The notes under the pieces: model-generated
What the model was told of the DNA's origin: nothing
Database searches by the model: none
The model's input: only the letters and a program-made list of their open reading frames with translations
Translations under genes and position numbers: made by a program
Assembly (NCBI GenBank): GCA_005889515.1
Contig: VBHE01000199.1
Span: 1-5,650 of the forward strand
Length of the DNA stretch: 5,650 nucleotides
Direction: 5' to 3'
Source of the DNA: Chloroflexota bacterium
Lineage (GTDB): Bacteria > Chloroflexota > Dormibacteria > Aeolococcales > Aeolococcaceae
In this document: positions 1 to 5,650 of the stretch, piece by piece
Numbering within the stretch: the stretch's first letter is position 1
Layout: each line of letters begins with the position of its first letter

Positions 1-329
1 CGGGCGCCGAGGTCCTTGGCGCGATGGATGTCGTCGCGGTAGTAGCTGTTGCCGCCGTCGATGACGGCATCCCCGGCCTCCAGACGCGTGGCGAGGTCGT
101 CGATGGTCCGCCCGGTGAGCGCCGCCGGGACCATGATCCACGCCGCCCGCGGCGGCCTCAGCCGCGCGACGAACTCGTCGAGCGACCGGGCGCCGACCGC
201 CCCCTCCTCCTCGAGCCGGCGCACGGTGTCGGGATTGACGTCGAATACGACACACTCGTGCCCATGACGCATCAGCCGGCGCACCAGGTTGGCGCCCATC
301 CTGCCCAGGCCGATCATGCCCAGCTGCAT
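1..329 (-). CDS. gnd: 6-phosphogluconate dehydrogenase, decarboxylating (N-terminal part, cut by window edge)
   Basis: This gene encodes the N-terminal 109 residues of a cytoplasmic enzyme that oxidises and decarboxylates 6-phosphogluconate to ribulose-5-phosphate, making NAD(P)H in the oxidative pentose phosphate pathway. The reverse strand reads MQLGMIGLGRMGANLVRRLM at the start, a Rossmann dinucleotide-binding loop with GxGxMGxN (residues 7-14). It is followed by VVFDVNPD at the end of beta-2, IMVPA near residue 65, and the family hallmark DGGNSYYRDD near residues 91-100. The wording fits the shorter, roughly 300-residue GndA/Gnd2-like branch rather than the 470-residue E. coli type, but the C-terminus that would settle this lies outside the window. 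The ATG at 329 is supported by a strong GGAGG seven bases upstream. The gene is transcribed away from the sugar phosphorylase operon across a short shared spacer. Cofactor preference cannot be read here. Confidence 0.93.
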   Translation of the reverse strand, partial: MQLGMIGLGRMGANLVRRLMRHGHECVVFDVNPDTVRRLEEEGAVGARSLDEFVARLRPPRAAWIMVPAALTGRTIDDLATRLEAGDAVIDGGNSYYRDDIHRAKDLGA

Positions 330-336
330 CGCTGAT

Positions 337-341
337 CCTCC
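337..341 (-). promoter_or_regulatory. Ribosome binding site of gnd
   Basis: GGAGG on the minus strand lies seven bases before the ATG at 329 and fixes that start. It also argues against translation of the plus-strand HAD gene from the far-upstream GTG at 345, because that codon sits in the gnd leader and has no ribosome binding site of its own. Confidence 0.85.
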
Positions 342-400
342 GGTGTGGGTGCCATCGCCGTTTGTCGTTGCATCATGCCAGCGGCCGCTTCGCGGATGAC

Positions 401-407
401 GGGAGGA
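401..407 (+). promoter_or_regulatory. Probable ribosome binding site of the HAD gene
   Basis: GGGAGGA is the only good anti-16S match before the HAD core. It lies 12 bases before GTG 420. This favours 420 over the more upstream ATG 396, which it follows, and over GTG 345. Confidence 0.5.
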
Positions 408-419
408 CCGGGCGCCTGC

Positions 420-1157
420 GTGGGACTGCCGGCGGCGGTGGTCGCCCTCCTCTTCGACCTCGACGGGGTGCTCACGAAGACGGCGAGGGTGCACTTCGCC
501 GCCTGGAAGCAGATGTTCGACGGCTACCTGCGCGATCGCGCGCGGCGGCTCGGCGAGCCCTTCGTCCCCTTCACCCAGACCGACTACAACGAGTACGTCG
601 ACGGACGTCCGCGTGCCGACGGCGTGCGCGCGTTCCTCGCCTCGCGGGGCATCACCCTCCCCGAGGGCACGCCCGAGGACCCCGCCGACGCCGAGACCGT
701 CGCCGGGCTGGCGGCGCGCAAGAACCCGCTCTTCCTGAAGCTCGTCCACGAGCACGGCGTCGAGGTGTACCCGGGCTCGGTGGAGTACGTGCGCGCCGCC
801 CGTGACGCGGGGCTGCGCCTCGCGGTCGTCTCGTCGAGCGCGAACTGCCGCGAGATCCTCGCCGCGGCGGGGATCGAGGACCTCTTCGAGCAGCGCATCG
901 ACGGCGTCGTCGCCCGCGAGCGCGGGCTGCGCGGCAAGCCCGCACCCGACACCTTCCTCGAGGGGGCGCGCGCGCTCGGCGTCGAGCCCGCGCGGGCCGC
1001 GGTCTTCGAGGACGCGACCGCCGGCGTCGAGGCGGGGCGGGCCGGCGGCTTCGGCTTCGTGGTCGGGGTCGACCGCGTCGGCCACGCCGAGGACCTGCTC
1101 CACCATGGAGCCGACATCGTCGTCACCGACCTCTCCGAGCTGGAGCGCGCGCCGTGA
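420..1157 (+). CDS. pgmB: Beta-phosphoglucomutase-like HAD-superfamily enzyme
   Basis: This cytoplasmic HAD enzyme most likely interconverts beta-glucose-1-phosphate and glucose-6-phosphate, the step after a GH65 phosphorylase. Counting from GTG 420 (245 residues), motif I is FDLDGVLTKT with the nucleophile Asp13 and general acid/base Asp15. The cap domain follows and contains YVDGRPRADGVRAFLASRG, typical of actinobacterial beta-PGM-like proteins. Motif II is VVSSSANC (Ser138-140), motif III is GKPAPDTF (Lys173), and motif IV is VFEDATAGVEAG (Glu197-Asp198). All core catalytic residues are present. The start is uncertain: GTG 420 has GGGAGGA at 401-407 with somewhat long spacing, while ATG 396 and GTG 345 are in frame but lack a site, and GTG 438 lies just before the first strand. 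The stop overlaps the next start in GTGA (1154-1157). Rv3400 next to Rv3401 is the known parallel. A plain sugar phosphatase is the alternative, but the neighbour makes a mutase more likely. Confidence 0.88.
   Translation: MGLPAAVVALLFDLDGVLTKTARVHFAAWKQMFDGYLRDRARRLGEPFVPFTQTDYNEYVDGRPRADGVRAFLASRGITLPEGTPEDPADAETVAGLAARKNPLFLKLVHEHGVEVYPGSVEYVRAARDAGLRLAVVSSSANCREILAAAGIEDLFEQRIDGVVARERGLRGKPAPDTFLEGARALGVEPARAAVFEDATAGVEAGRAGGFGFVVGVDRVGHAEDLLHHGADIVVTDLSELERAP
1142..1145 (+). promoter_or_regulatory. Ribosome binding site of the GH65 gene
   Basis: GGAG lies eight bases before GTG 1154, inside the last codons of the HAD gene. Together with the GTGA stop/start overlap it supports 1154 as the start and suggests translational coupling. 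Confidence 0.6.
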
Positions 1158-2172
1158 TCCCACATCCCGCCTTCGCCGTCGATCCCTGGGCGGTCGTCGA
1201 GACCGCGCTCGACCTCGGCGTCCTCGCCCAGGCCGAGTCCGTCTTCGCCCTCTCCAACGGGCACATCGGGCTGCGCGGCAACCTCGACGAGGGCGAGCCC
1301 CACGGGCTTCCCGGCACCTATCTCAACGGCTTCTACGAGATCCGTCCCCTGCCCTACGCCGAGGCGGGCTACGGCTATCCCGAGGACGGTCAGACGATCG
1401 TCAACGTCACCAACGGCAAGATCTTCCGGCTGCTCGTCGACGACGAGCCCTTCGACATCCGCTACGGACGGCTGCTCGCGCACGAGCGCGTCCTCGACCT
1501 CCGCGGCGGGGTGCTCCGCCGCCGGGCGGAGTGGGAGTCGCCGGCGCGGCGCCGGGTGAACGTCTCCTCGGTGCGCCTGGTGTCGTTCGTGCAGCGGTCG
1601 ATCGCGGCGATCGCCTACGAGGTCGAGGCGGTCGACGCCGGGGTGCGGATCGTGGTGCAGTCCGAGCTCGTGGCCAACGAGGAGATGCCCCCGATGTCGC
1701 GCGATCCGCGCGCGGCGGCGGCGCTGGCTGCGCCGCTGCAGTCGGAGCAGTTCTACTCGAGCGAGCTGCGCGCCGTGCTCTCCCACACCACCCGGGCGAG
1801 CGGCCTGCGGATGTCGGCGGGGATGGACCACGAGATCGTCTGCGAGCAGCGCTACGGCACCAGGATCGAGACCCGCGAGGATCTCGCCCGCCTCACCGTG
1901 ACCACCGACCTCGAGCCCGGGCAGCGGCTGCGCATCGTCAAGTTCCTCGCCTACGGCTGGTCGAGCCGCCGATCCCAGGCCTCGATCCGCGACCAGGTCG
2001 CCGCCGCCGTCGCCGAGGCGCAGCACACCGGCTGGGACGGGCTGGTGGCGAGCCAGCGCGGGTACCTCGACGACTTCTGGCGGTGCGGCGACGTCGAGCT
2101 CGACGGGGACTCCGAGCTCCAGCAGGCGGTGCGCTTCGCCCTCTTCCACACCCTGCAGGCGGGCGCGCGCGC

Positions 2173-2179
2173 GGAGCGG
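2173..2179 (+). other. Deletion/frameshift junction in the GH65 gene
   Basis: In frame A the bases read A-E-R at the end of the barrel's first helix. In frame B the same bases read G-A-G, leading directly into YDGHAFWDTE. GGAGCG is therefore compatible with both sides. Family members usually have about ten residues here, including an AKGLTG-type motif just before GYDGH. The simplest model is loss of 3n+1 bases (about 31-34) between two GGAGCG copies. A (CG)n run lies immediately upstream (2163-2172). Confidence 0.75.
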
Positions 2180-3496
2180 GCTACGACGGCCACGCCTTCT
2201 GGGACACGGAGTCCTTCGTGCTCCCGGTGCTCACCTACACCTCGCCGCCCGCCGCCGGGGACGCGCTGCGCTGGCGCCACTCGATCATCGACCTCGCCCG
2301 CGAGCGCGCCCGCCAGCTCACCTTCCAGGGCGCCGCCTTCCCCTGGCGCACCATCCGCGGCCACGAGTGCTCGGCGTACTGGCCGGCGGGGACCGGTGCC
2401 TTCCACGTCAACGCGGACATCGCCGACGCCGTCGCCCGCTACGACGCCGCCTCCGAGGACGACGACTTCATGCGCGAGGCGGGGACCGAGCTGCTCGTCG
2501 AGACCGCACGGCTGTGGCGCTCGCTCGGCCACCACGACACCGAGGGGCTGTTCCGCATCGACGGGGTGACCGGTCCCGACGAGTACAGCGCCATCGCCGA
2601 CAACAACGTCTACACCAACCTCATGGCGCAGCGGAACCTGCGCGCCGCGGCGGAGGCGGCCGAGCGCTTCCCCGACGCCGCCGCGAGGCTCGGCGTGGAC
2701 CACGAGGAGACCGCGGGCTGGCGCGACGCGGCGAAGACGATATTCGTCCCCTACGACGAGCGGCTGCGCGTGCACCCGCAGTCGGAGGGCTTCACCAACC
2801 ACCAGGTCTGGGACTTCGCGAAGACACCGGAGGAGAACTATCCGCTGCTCCTCCACTACCCGTACTTCGACCTCTACCGCAAGCAGGTGGTCAAGCAGGC
2901 CGACCTGGTGCTCGCGATGCACCTGCGCGGCGACTTCTTCAAGGACGACGACAAGGCGCGCAACTTCGCCTACTACGAGGCGCTGACCGTGCGCGACTCC
3001 TCGCTCTCGGCGTGCACCCAGGCGGTGCTCGCCGCCGAGGTCGGCCACCTCGAGCTCGCCTACGACTACTTCGCCGAGGCCGCGCTCATGGACCTCGACG
3101 ACCTCGAGCACAACACCGCCGACGGCGTCCACATCGCGTCGCTGGCCGGCACCTGGATCGCCGCGGTCGCCGGCTTCGGCGGCATGCGCGACCACAACGG
3201 CCGGCTCACCTTCGCGCCCCGGCTGCCGCCGGCGCTGAGCCGGATGGCCTTCGGCGTCGACTTCAAGGGGCGCTGGCTGCGGGTCGAGGTGACCCAGGAG
3301 CAGGCGCGCTACCGGCTGCAGTCCGGGGACCCGCTCGAGACCGCCCACCACGGCACGCCGATCACCGTCGCCGGCGACGCCGACACCGTGCTCCCCATCC
3401 CCGAGGCCCCGGGGCGGCACCGCCCGACCCAGCCGCGGGGCCGGCAGCCGGCGCGGCGCCGCCCCCCGCTCCGGTGGGTCGCACCCGACACTCCGG

Positions 3497-3536
3497 TACC
3501 ATCCGTCTCGTCAGTGAACCCACCCCGGCCGGAGGG
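3497..3536 (+). promoter_or_regulatory. Possible internal promoter and ribosome binding site for the SRPBCC-LLM pair
   Basis: GGAGGG at 3531-3536 lies nine bases before GTG 3546 and is a convincing ribosome binding site. TACCAT at 3497-3502 fits TAnnnT at a -10-like position and would give a leader of about 37 bases; no clear -35 is visible. The surrounding codons, read in the GH65 frame, suddenly use A- or T-ending forms (gca, act, gta, cca, tca). This suggests the stretch is regulatory rather than protein-constrained. The ribosome site is solid, the promoter weak. Confidence 0.4.
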
Positions 3537-3545
3537 CACGAAGAC

Positions 3546-4043
3546 GTGAGGTACGCGGAGGGACCCACCACCGAGGCGGTGGTCCACGTCGACGCCCCGC
3601 CGTCGGCGGTGTGGCCGCTGGTCAGCGACATCCAGCTTCCCGGCCGCTTCAGCGCCGAGTTCGTCCGCGGCGAGTGGCACGACGCCGGCGGCGCCGCGCT
3701 CGGCGCCCGGTTCACCGGGCACAACCACCACGACGCGGTCGGCGACTGGCACACGACCTGCACCGTCGTCGACCTCGAGCCCCAGCGCCGCTTCGGCTGG
3801 GCGGTCGGCGACCCGGAGCACCCCTCGGCGCTCTGGCGCTTCGAGCTCGAGCCCGACGGCGACGGCACCCGGCTCCGCCAGTGGATGCGCCTCGGCCCCG
3901 GCCGCACCCTCCTCAACGACGCCATCGAGCGGATGCCGGACAAGGAGGAGCGGATCATCGACCGCCGCCTCGCCGAGCACCGGGTCAACATGGAGGCGAC
4001 CGTCCGGGGCATCAAGGAGCTCGCCGAGACGGGCGGCGGCTGA
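3546..4043 (+). CDS. SRPBCC (START/Bet v1-fold) family protein, polyketide cyclase/dehydrase-like
   Basis: This is a small cytoplasmic protein of 165 residues with a helix-grip fold that normally binds a hydrophobic ligand. It opens with TTEAVVHVDAPPSAVWPLVSD (roughly residues 8-28), the first strand plus the APxxxVW helix typical of this superfamily. Alternating strands follow (EFVRGEW, ARFTGHNHH, WHTTCTVVDLEP, RFGWAVGD, ALWRFELEPDGDGTRLRQW). A long C-terminal amphipathic helix (about residues 130-161, rich in Glu/Arg) closes the cavity. There are no signal peptide or membrane segments. The GTG start shares GTGA with the GH65 stop and has a good GGAGGG nine bases upstream. The gene's last base is the first base of the next ATG (TGATG), so it is probably co-translated with the LLM oxidoreductase. 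The ligand and any catalytic activity are unknown; carrying or presenting a lipophilic substrate to the oxidoreductase is a guess from context. Confidence 0.9.
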   Translation: MRYAEGPTTEAVVHVDAPPSAVWPLVSDIQLPGRFSAEFVRGEWHDAGGAALGARFTGHNHHDAVGDWHTTCTVVDLEPQRRFGWAVGDPEHPSALWRFELEPDGDGTRLRQWMRLGPGRTLLNDAIERMPDKEERIIDRRLAEHRVNMEATVRGIKELAETGGG

Positions 4044-5089
4044 TGCGGGTCGCGGTCCAGCTCGCCGCCGAGCAGGCGCCCTGGGACGACCTGGTCACCT
4101 ACGTCTGCGAGGCCGAGCGGCTCGGCGCCGAGCTCTGCTGGGTCGCCGAGGCATGGGGCTGCGACGCCGCCACCCCGATCGGCTTCCTCGCGGCGCGGAC
4201 CGAGCGGATGCGCTTCGGCTCGGGGATCATGCAGCTCGGGGCGCGGACCCCGGCGATGGTCGCCATGACCGCGCTCACCCTCTCGCGGATCACCGGCGGC
4301 CGCTACTGCCTGGGGCTCGGCGCCAGCGGCCCGCAGGTGATGGAGGGCCTCCACGGCGTCCCCCACGGCGCCGCGCTGGGGCGGATGCGCGAGACCGTCG
4401 AGATCGTCCGCCTCGCCTTCGCCGGCGAGCGGATCGAGCACCCCGGCACCCACTTCCCACTCCCCCTCCCCGGGGGCGAGGGCAAGGCGCTGCGCCTCGC
4501 CGTGCCCGCCGACGACCGCATCCCCATCTACCTGGCGACGCTGTCGCCGAGGATGCTCGAGCTCACCGGCGAGGTCGCCGACGGATGGCTTGGGACGAGC
4601 TTCGTCCCCGAGGCGGCCGCCAGCTCGCTCGAGCCGCTCGCCGCCGGCGCCGCCCGGGCGCACCGATCGATCGCGGACCTCGACATCTGCCAGGGGGCGG
4701 AGGTGGCCTTCGGCGACGACGTCGACGAGATGGTGGCGCGCCGCAAGCCCGGGCTCGCCTTCAGCCTCGGGGGGATGGGGTCGGCCTCGACCAACTACTA
4801 CACCCGCGCCTACGCGCGCCAGGGCTGGTCGGAGGTCGCCGCCGAGGTGCAGCGGCTCTGGGTCGAGGGGCGGCGCGAGGAGGCCGCGGCCCGCGTCCCC
4901 GACGCGATGGTGCTCGCCACCACCCTGATCGGCACCGAGGCGATGGTGCGTGAGCGGCTGCGCGGCTGGAGCGGGGCGGGGGTCACCACCGTGCGCCTCT
5001 ACCCGGCGGGCGCGACCCTCGACGAGCGCCTCGCCACCCTCGCTCGCGCGATCGAGATGATCCGTGAGCTCGCGGCGAGCCGCGCGTAG
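4043..5089 (+). CDS. LLM-class F420-dependent oxidoreductase (Rv3520c-like)
   Basis: This is a 348-residue flavin/deazaflavin oxidoreductase of the bacterial luciferase-like (TIM-barrel) superfamily, expected to use coenzyme F420 and to act in the cytoplasm. It starts MRVAVQLAAEQAP (strand 1), then AERLGAELCWVAEAWGCDAATPIGFLA as two chunks around residues 24-50. IMQLGARTPAMVAMTALTLS (about 64-83) and GLGASGPQVMEG (about 91-102, Ser95-Gly96-Pro97-Gln98) follow. These blocks match the Rv3520c-type F420 subgroup well. Later blocks are IPIYLATLSPRMLELTGEVADGW as strand, helix and GDGW-like turn (about 156-180), and a C-terminal region ending in VRLYPAGATLDERLATLARA. No clear Shine-Dalgarno lies upstream, so translation probably depends on coupling through the TGATG overlap with the SRPBCC gene. 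The substrate is unknown. FMN use instead of F420 is possible but less likely for this subgroup. Confidence 0.9.
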   Translation: MRVAVQLAAEQAPWDDLVTYVCEAERLGAELCWVAEAWGCDAATPIGFLAARTERMRFGSGIMQLGARTPAMVAMTALTLSRITGGRYCLGLGASGPQVMEGLHGVPHGAALGRMRETVEIVRLAFAGERIEHPGTHFPLPLPGGEGKALRLAVPADDRIPIYLATLSPRMLELTGEVADGWLGTSFVPEAAASSLEPLAAGAARAHRSIADLDICQGAEVAFGDDVDEMVARRKPGLAFSLGGMGSASTNYYTRAYARQGWSEVAAEVQRLWVEGRREEAAARVPDAMVLATTLIGTEAMVRERLRGWSGAGVTTVRLYPAGATLDERLATLARAIEMIRELAASRA

Positions 5090-5092
5090 ACT
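5064..5092 (+). promoter_or_regulatory. Putative leaderless promoter of the MFS gene
   Basis: TAGACT (5087-5092) fits the TAnnnT -10 pattern and lies six bases before GTG 5099. Transcription would thus begin at or next to the start codon. No Shine-Dalgarno precedes this GTG, which agrees with a leaderless message. GTGAGC (5064-5069), 17 bases upstream, matches three of six -35 positions. The -10 contains the TAG stop of the LLM gene. Confidence 0.5.
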
Positions 5093-5098
5093 GAGACG

Positions 5099-5650
5099 GT
5101 GTCGGCGCCCGCCACCGTCGTCAACCGCCGCCCGCCGCACCCGGTCCCGAGCCCCGCGCCCGCCGCCGCGCCGCCGACGACGGGCAGCTGGCTGCTGCCG
5201 CTGAGCGTCGTCGTCGTGGGGATGTTCATGGCGGTGCTCGACACCAGCATCGTCAACGTCGCCATCCCCCGCATCCAGACCCAGTTCGGGGCCTCGAACG
5301 ACGACGTGCAATGGGTGGTCACCGCCTACACCCTCTCCATGGGCGTGGTGGTGCCGGTGAGCGGCTGGCTCGGCGATCGCTTCGGCCTGCGGCGGATCTA
5401 CAACCTCGCCCTGGTCCTCTTCATCGGCGGGTCGGCGCTCTGCGGGGTCGCCTGGGGGCTGAACAGCCTGATCCTCTTCCGGATCCTCCAGGCGGTCGGC
5501 GGCGGGCTGCTGCCGGCGATCTCGATGGCGATGGTGTACCGGATCGCCCCGCGCGAGCGGATCGGCATGGCGATGGGCCTCTACGGCCTGGGGATCGTCT
5601 TCGCCCCGGCTCTGGGCCCCACCCTCGGCGGCTACCTCGTCGAGTACGTC
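5099..5650 (+). CDS. DHA2-type MFS drug efflux transporter (N-terminal part, cut by window edge)
   Basis: This is the first 184 residues of a 14-helix (EmrB/QacA-type) proton-driven exporter in the cytoplasmic membrane; it is open to the window's end. A Pro/Ala-rich cytoplasmic tail of about 29 residues precedes TM1 (WLLPLSVVVVGMFMAVLDTS). TM1 carries the DHA2 signature LDTSIVNVAIP (motif D1, with its Asp). WVVTAYTLSMGVVVPVSGWL is TM2, followed by motif A GWLGDRFGLRRIY in the loop to TM3. TM3 and TM4 follow (LALVLFIGGSALCGVAW, SLILFRILQAVGGGLLPAIS with the conserved Arg of motif B). Motif C is visible as GLGIVFAPALGPTLGGYL in TM5. GTG 5099 is the first start after an in-frame break and lies nine bases after the LLM stop. 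It may export a product or substrate of the neighbouring enzymes, but DHA2 exporters are common and the specificity cannot be read. Confidence 0.92.
   Translation, partial: MSAPATVVNRRPPHPVPSPAPAAAPPTTGSWLLPLSVVVVGMFMAVLDTSIVNVAIPRIQTQFGASNDDVQWVVTAYTLSMGVVVPVSGWLGDRFGLRRIYNLALVLFIGGSALCGVAWGLNSLILFRILQAVGGGLLPAISMAMVYRIAPRERIGMAMGLYGLGIVFAPALGPTLGGYLVEYV

Larger units (their letters stand above)
330..419. other. Divergent spacer between gnd and the phosphorylase operon
   Basis: This stretch of about 90 bases must carry the control signals for both directions, but no textbook promoter is visible. On the minus strand CATGAT (372-377) matches four of six -10 positions and would give a leader of roughly 35 bases for gnd, but no good -35 accompanies it. 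On the plus strand TTGTCG (362-367) resembles a -35 without a matching -10. A perfect 10-base palindrome, AGCGGCCGCT, lies at 380-389 and could be a repressor half-site pair, although such palindromes arise easily in GC-rich DNA. The region from about 345 onward is open in the frame of the HAD gene, so where the spacer ends depends on that gene's true start. Confidence 0.45.
1154..3549 (+). pseudogene. GH65 disaccharide phosphorylase (trehalose/maltose/kojibiose type), frameshifted by an internal deletion
   Basis: GH65 phosphorylases split an alpha-linked disaccharide with phosphate into beta-glucose-1-phosphate and a sugar. Frame A runs from GTG 1154 and carries the N-terminal beta-sandwich, with ESVFALSNGHIGLRGNLDEG near residues 29-48, TYLNGFYE and LVDDEPFD, then the linker up to LFHTLQAGARAE at about 2176. 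The protein then continues in frame B from about 2173: GYDGHAFWDTE, FPWRTIRGHE, and TGPDEYSAIADNNVYTN with the presumed catalytic Glu at 2581-2583. Further on come KQADLVLAMHL, the (alpha/alpha)6-barrel end LEHNTADGVHIASLAGTW, and a C-terminal beta domain to about 3400. The IPAKGLTG-like stretch expected before GYDGH is missing. Read literally from its start, the gene stops at 2569 after 471 residues, before the catalytic Glu. Both halves otherwise look under normal coding constraint, so the lesion is recent or an assembly error. The last 45 or so residues are Pro/Arg-rich and unlike the family. The substrate cannot be assigned; Rv3401-like proteins are the closest match I recognise. Confidence 0.88.

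Noticed and set aside
24..335. Plus-strand open frames opposite gnd
   Set aside because: The minus strand encodes an unmistakable 6-phosphogluconate dehydrogenase N-terminus with a good ribosome site; the plus frames have no domain and no ribosome site.
345..419. N-terminal extension of the HAD protein from GTG 345
   Set aside because: The extra 25 residues show no conservation with the HAD fold, have no ribosome binding site, and begin in the gnd leader.
802..2172. Upstream part of the plus-strand open frame that ends at 3549
   Set aside because: Only the part from about 2173 onward reads as GH65. The earlier part is Arg/Ser/Pro-rich shadow sequence of the HAD gene and the GH65 N-terminus.
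2161..2185. Programmed ribosomal frameshift in the GH65 gene
   Set aside because: No slippery heptamer with a downstream structure stands out, and a frameshift would not restore the missing AKGLTG-type residues. GH65 enzymes are not known to need recoding.
3466..3495. Hairpin GGGT-CGC-ACCC as a terminator between GH65 and the SRPBCC gene
   Set aside because: The stem is only four base pairs with no T-run after it, and the genes overlap, so termination here is unlikely.
3362..5311. Very long minus-strand open frame (649 codons), with others of 489 and 521 codons at 1951-3420 and 584-2149
   Set aside because: They lie opposite genes with clear family motifs. Their translations are low-complexity (Gly, Ala, Arg, His, Val-rich) and contain no recognisable domain. 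Long stop-free antisense frames are expected where third positions are almost all G or C.

Overview
This window is very GC-rich and tightly packed. It has GTG starts, 1- to 4-base gene overlaps and a coenzyme-F420-type luciferase-like oxidoreductase. These traits point to an actinobacterium or a related high-GC, F420-using lineage such as Candidatus Dormibacterota or some Chloroflexota. The lineage is an inference from composition and gene content. The pair beta-phosphoglucomutase plus GH65 phosphorylase has the same order as Rv3400-Rv3401 of Mycobacterium tuberculosis.

Layout. Bases 1-329 (minus strand) are the start of a decarboxylating 6-phosphogluconate dehydrogenase that runs off the left edge. 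A divergent spacer of about 90 bases follows. All remaining genes are on the plus strand: a beta-phosphoglucomutase-like HAD enzyme (about 420-1157), a GH65 disaccharide phosphorylase (1154-3549), a small SRPBCC/START-fold protein (3546-4043), an LLM-class F420-dependent oxidoreductase of Rv3520c type (4043-5089), and the first 184 codons of a DHA2-type multidrug MFS transporter (5099 to the right edge). The four genes from the HAD enzyme to the LLM enzyme overlap by 4, 4 and 1 bases, so they look like one translationally coupled operon. The transporter begins 9 bases later and seems to have its own leaderless promoter, whose -10 hexamer contains the stop codon of the LLM gene.

How they fit together. 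GH65 phosphorolysis of an alpha-glucoside such as trehalose, maltose or kojibiose gives beta-glucose-1-phosphate. The HAD enzyme turns this into glucose-6-phosphate, and the divergent Gnd handles 6-phosphogluconate further along the oxidative pentose phosphate route. In F420-using organisms glucose-6-phosphate can also supply reduced F420, which the LLM enzyme would use. That link is speculative because no F420-dependent glucose-6-phosphate dehydrogenase is in the window.

The most notable point is that the GH65 gene is broken. At about 2173-2179 the reading frame changes, and the residues that normally hold the conserved AKGLTG-type motif just before GYDGHAFWDTE are absent. The junction sits in a GGAGCG that reads sensibly in both frames, which fits a 3n+1 deletion (about 31-34 bases) between two short direct repeats, or an assembly error of the same shape. 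Apart from this the window looks like ordinary metabolic DNA. I found no RNA gene, mobile element, CRISPR array or clearly new system.
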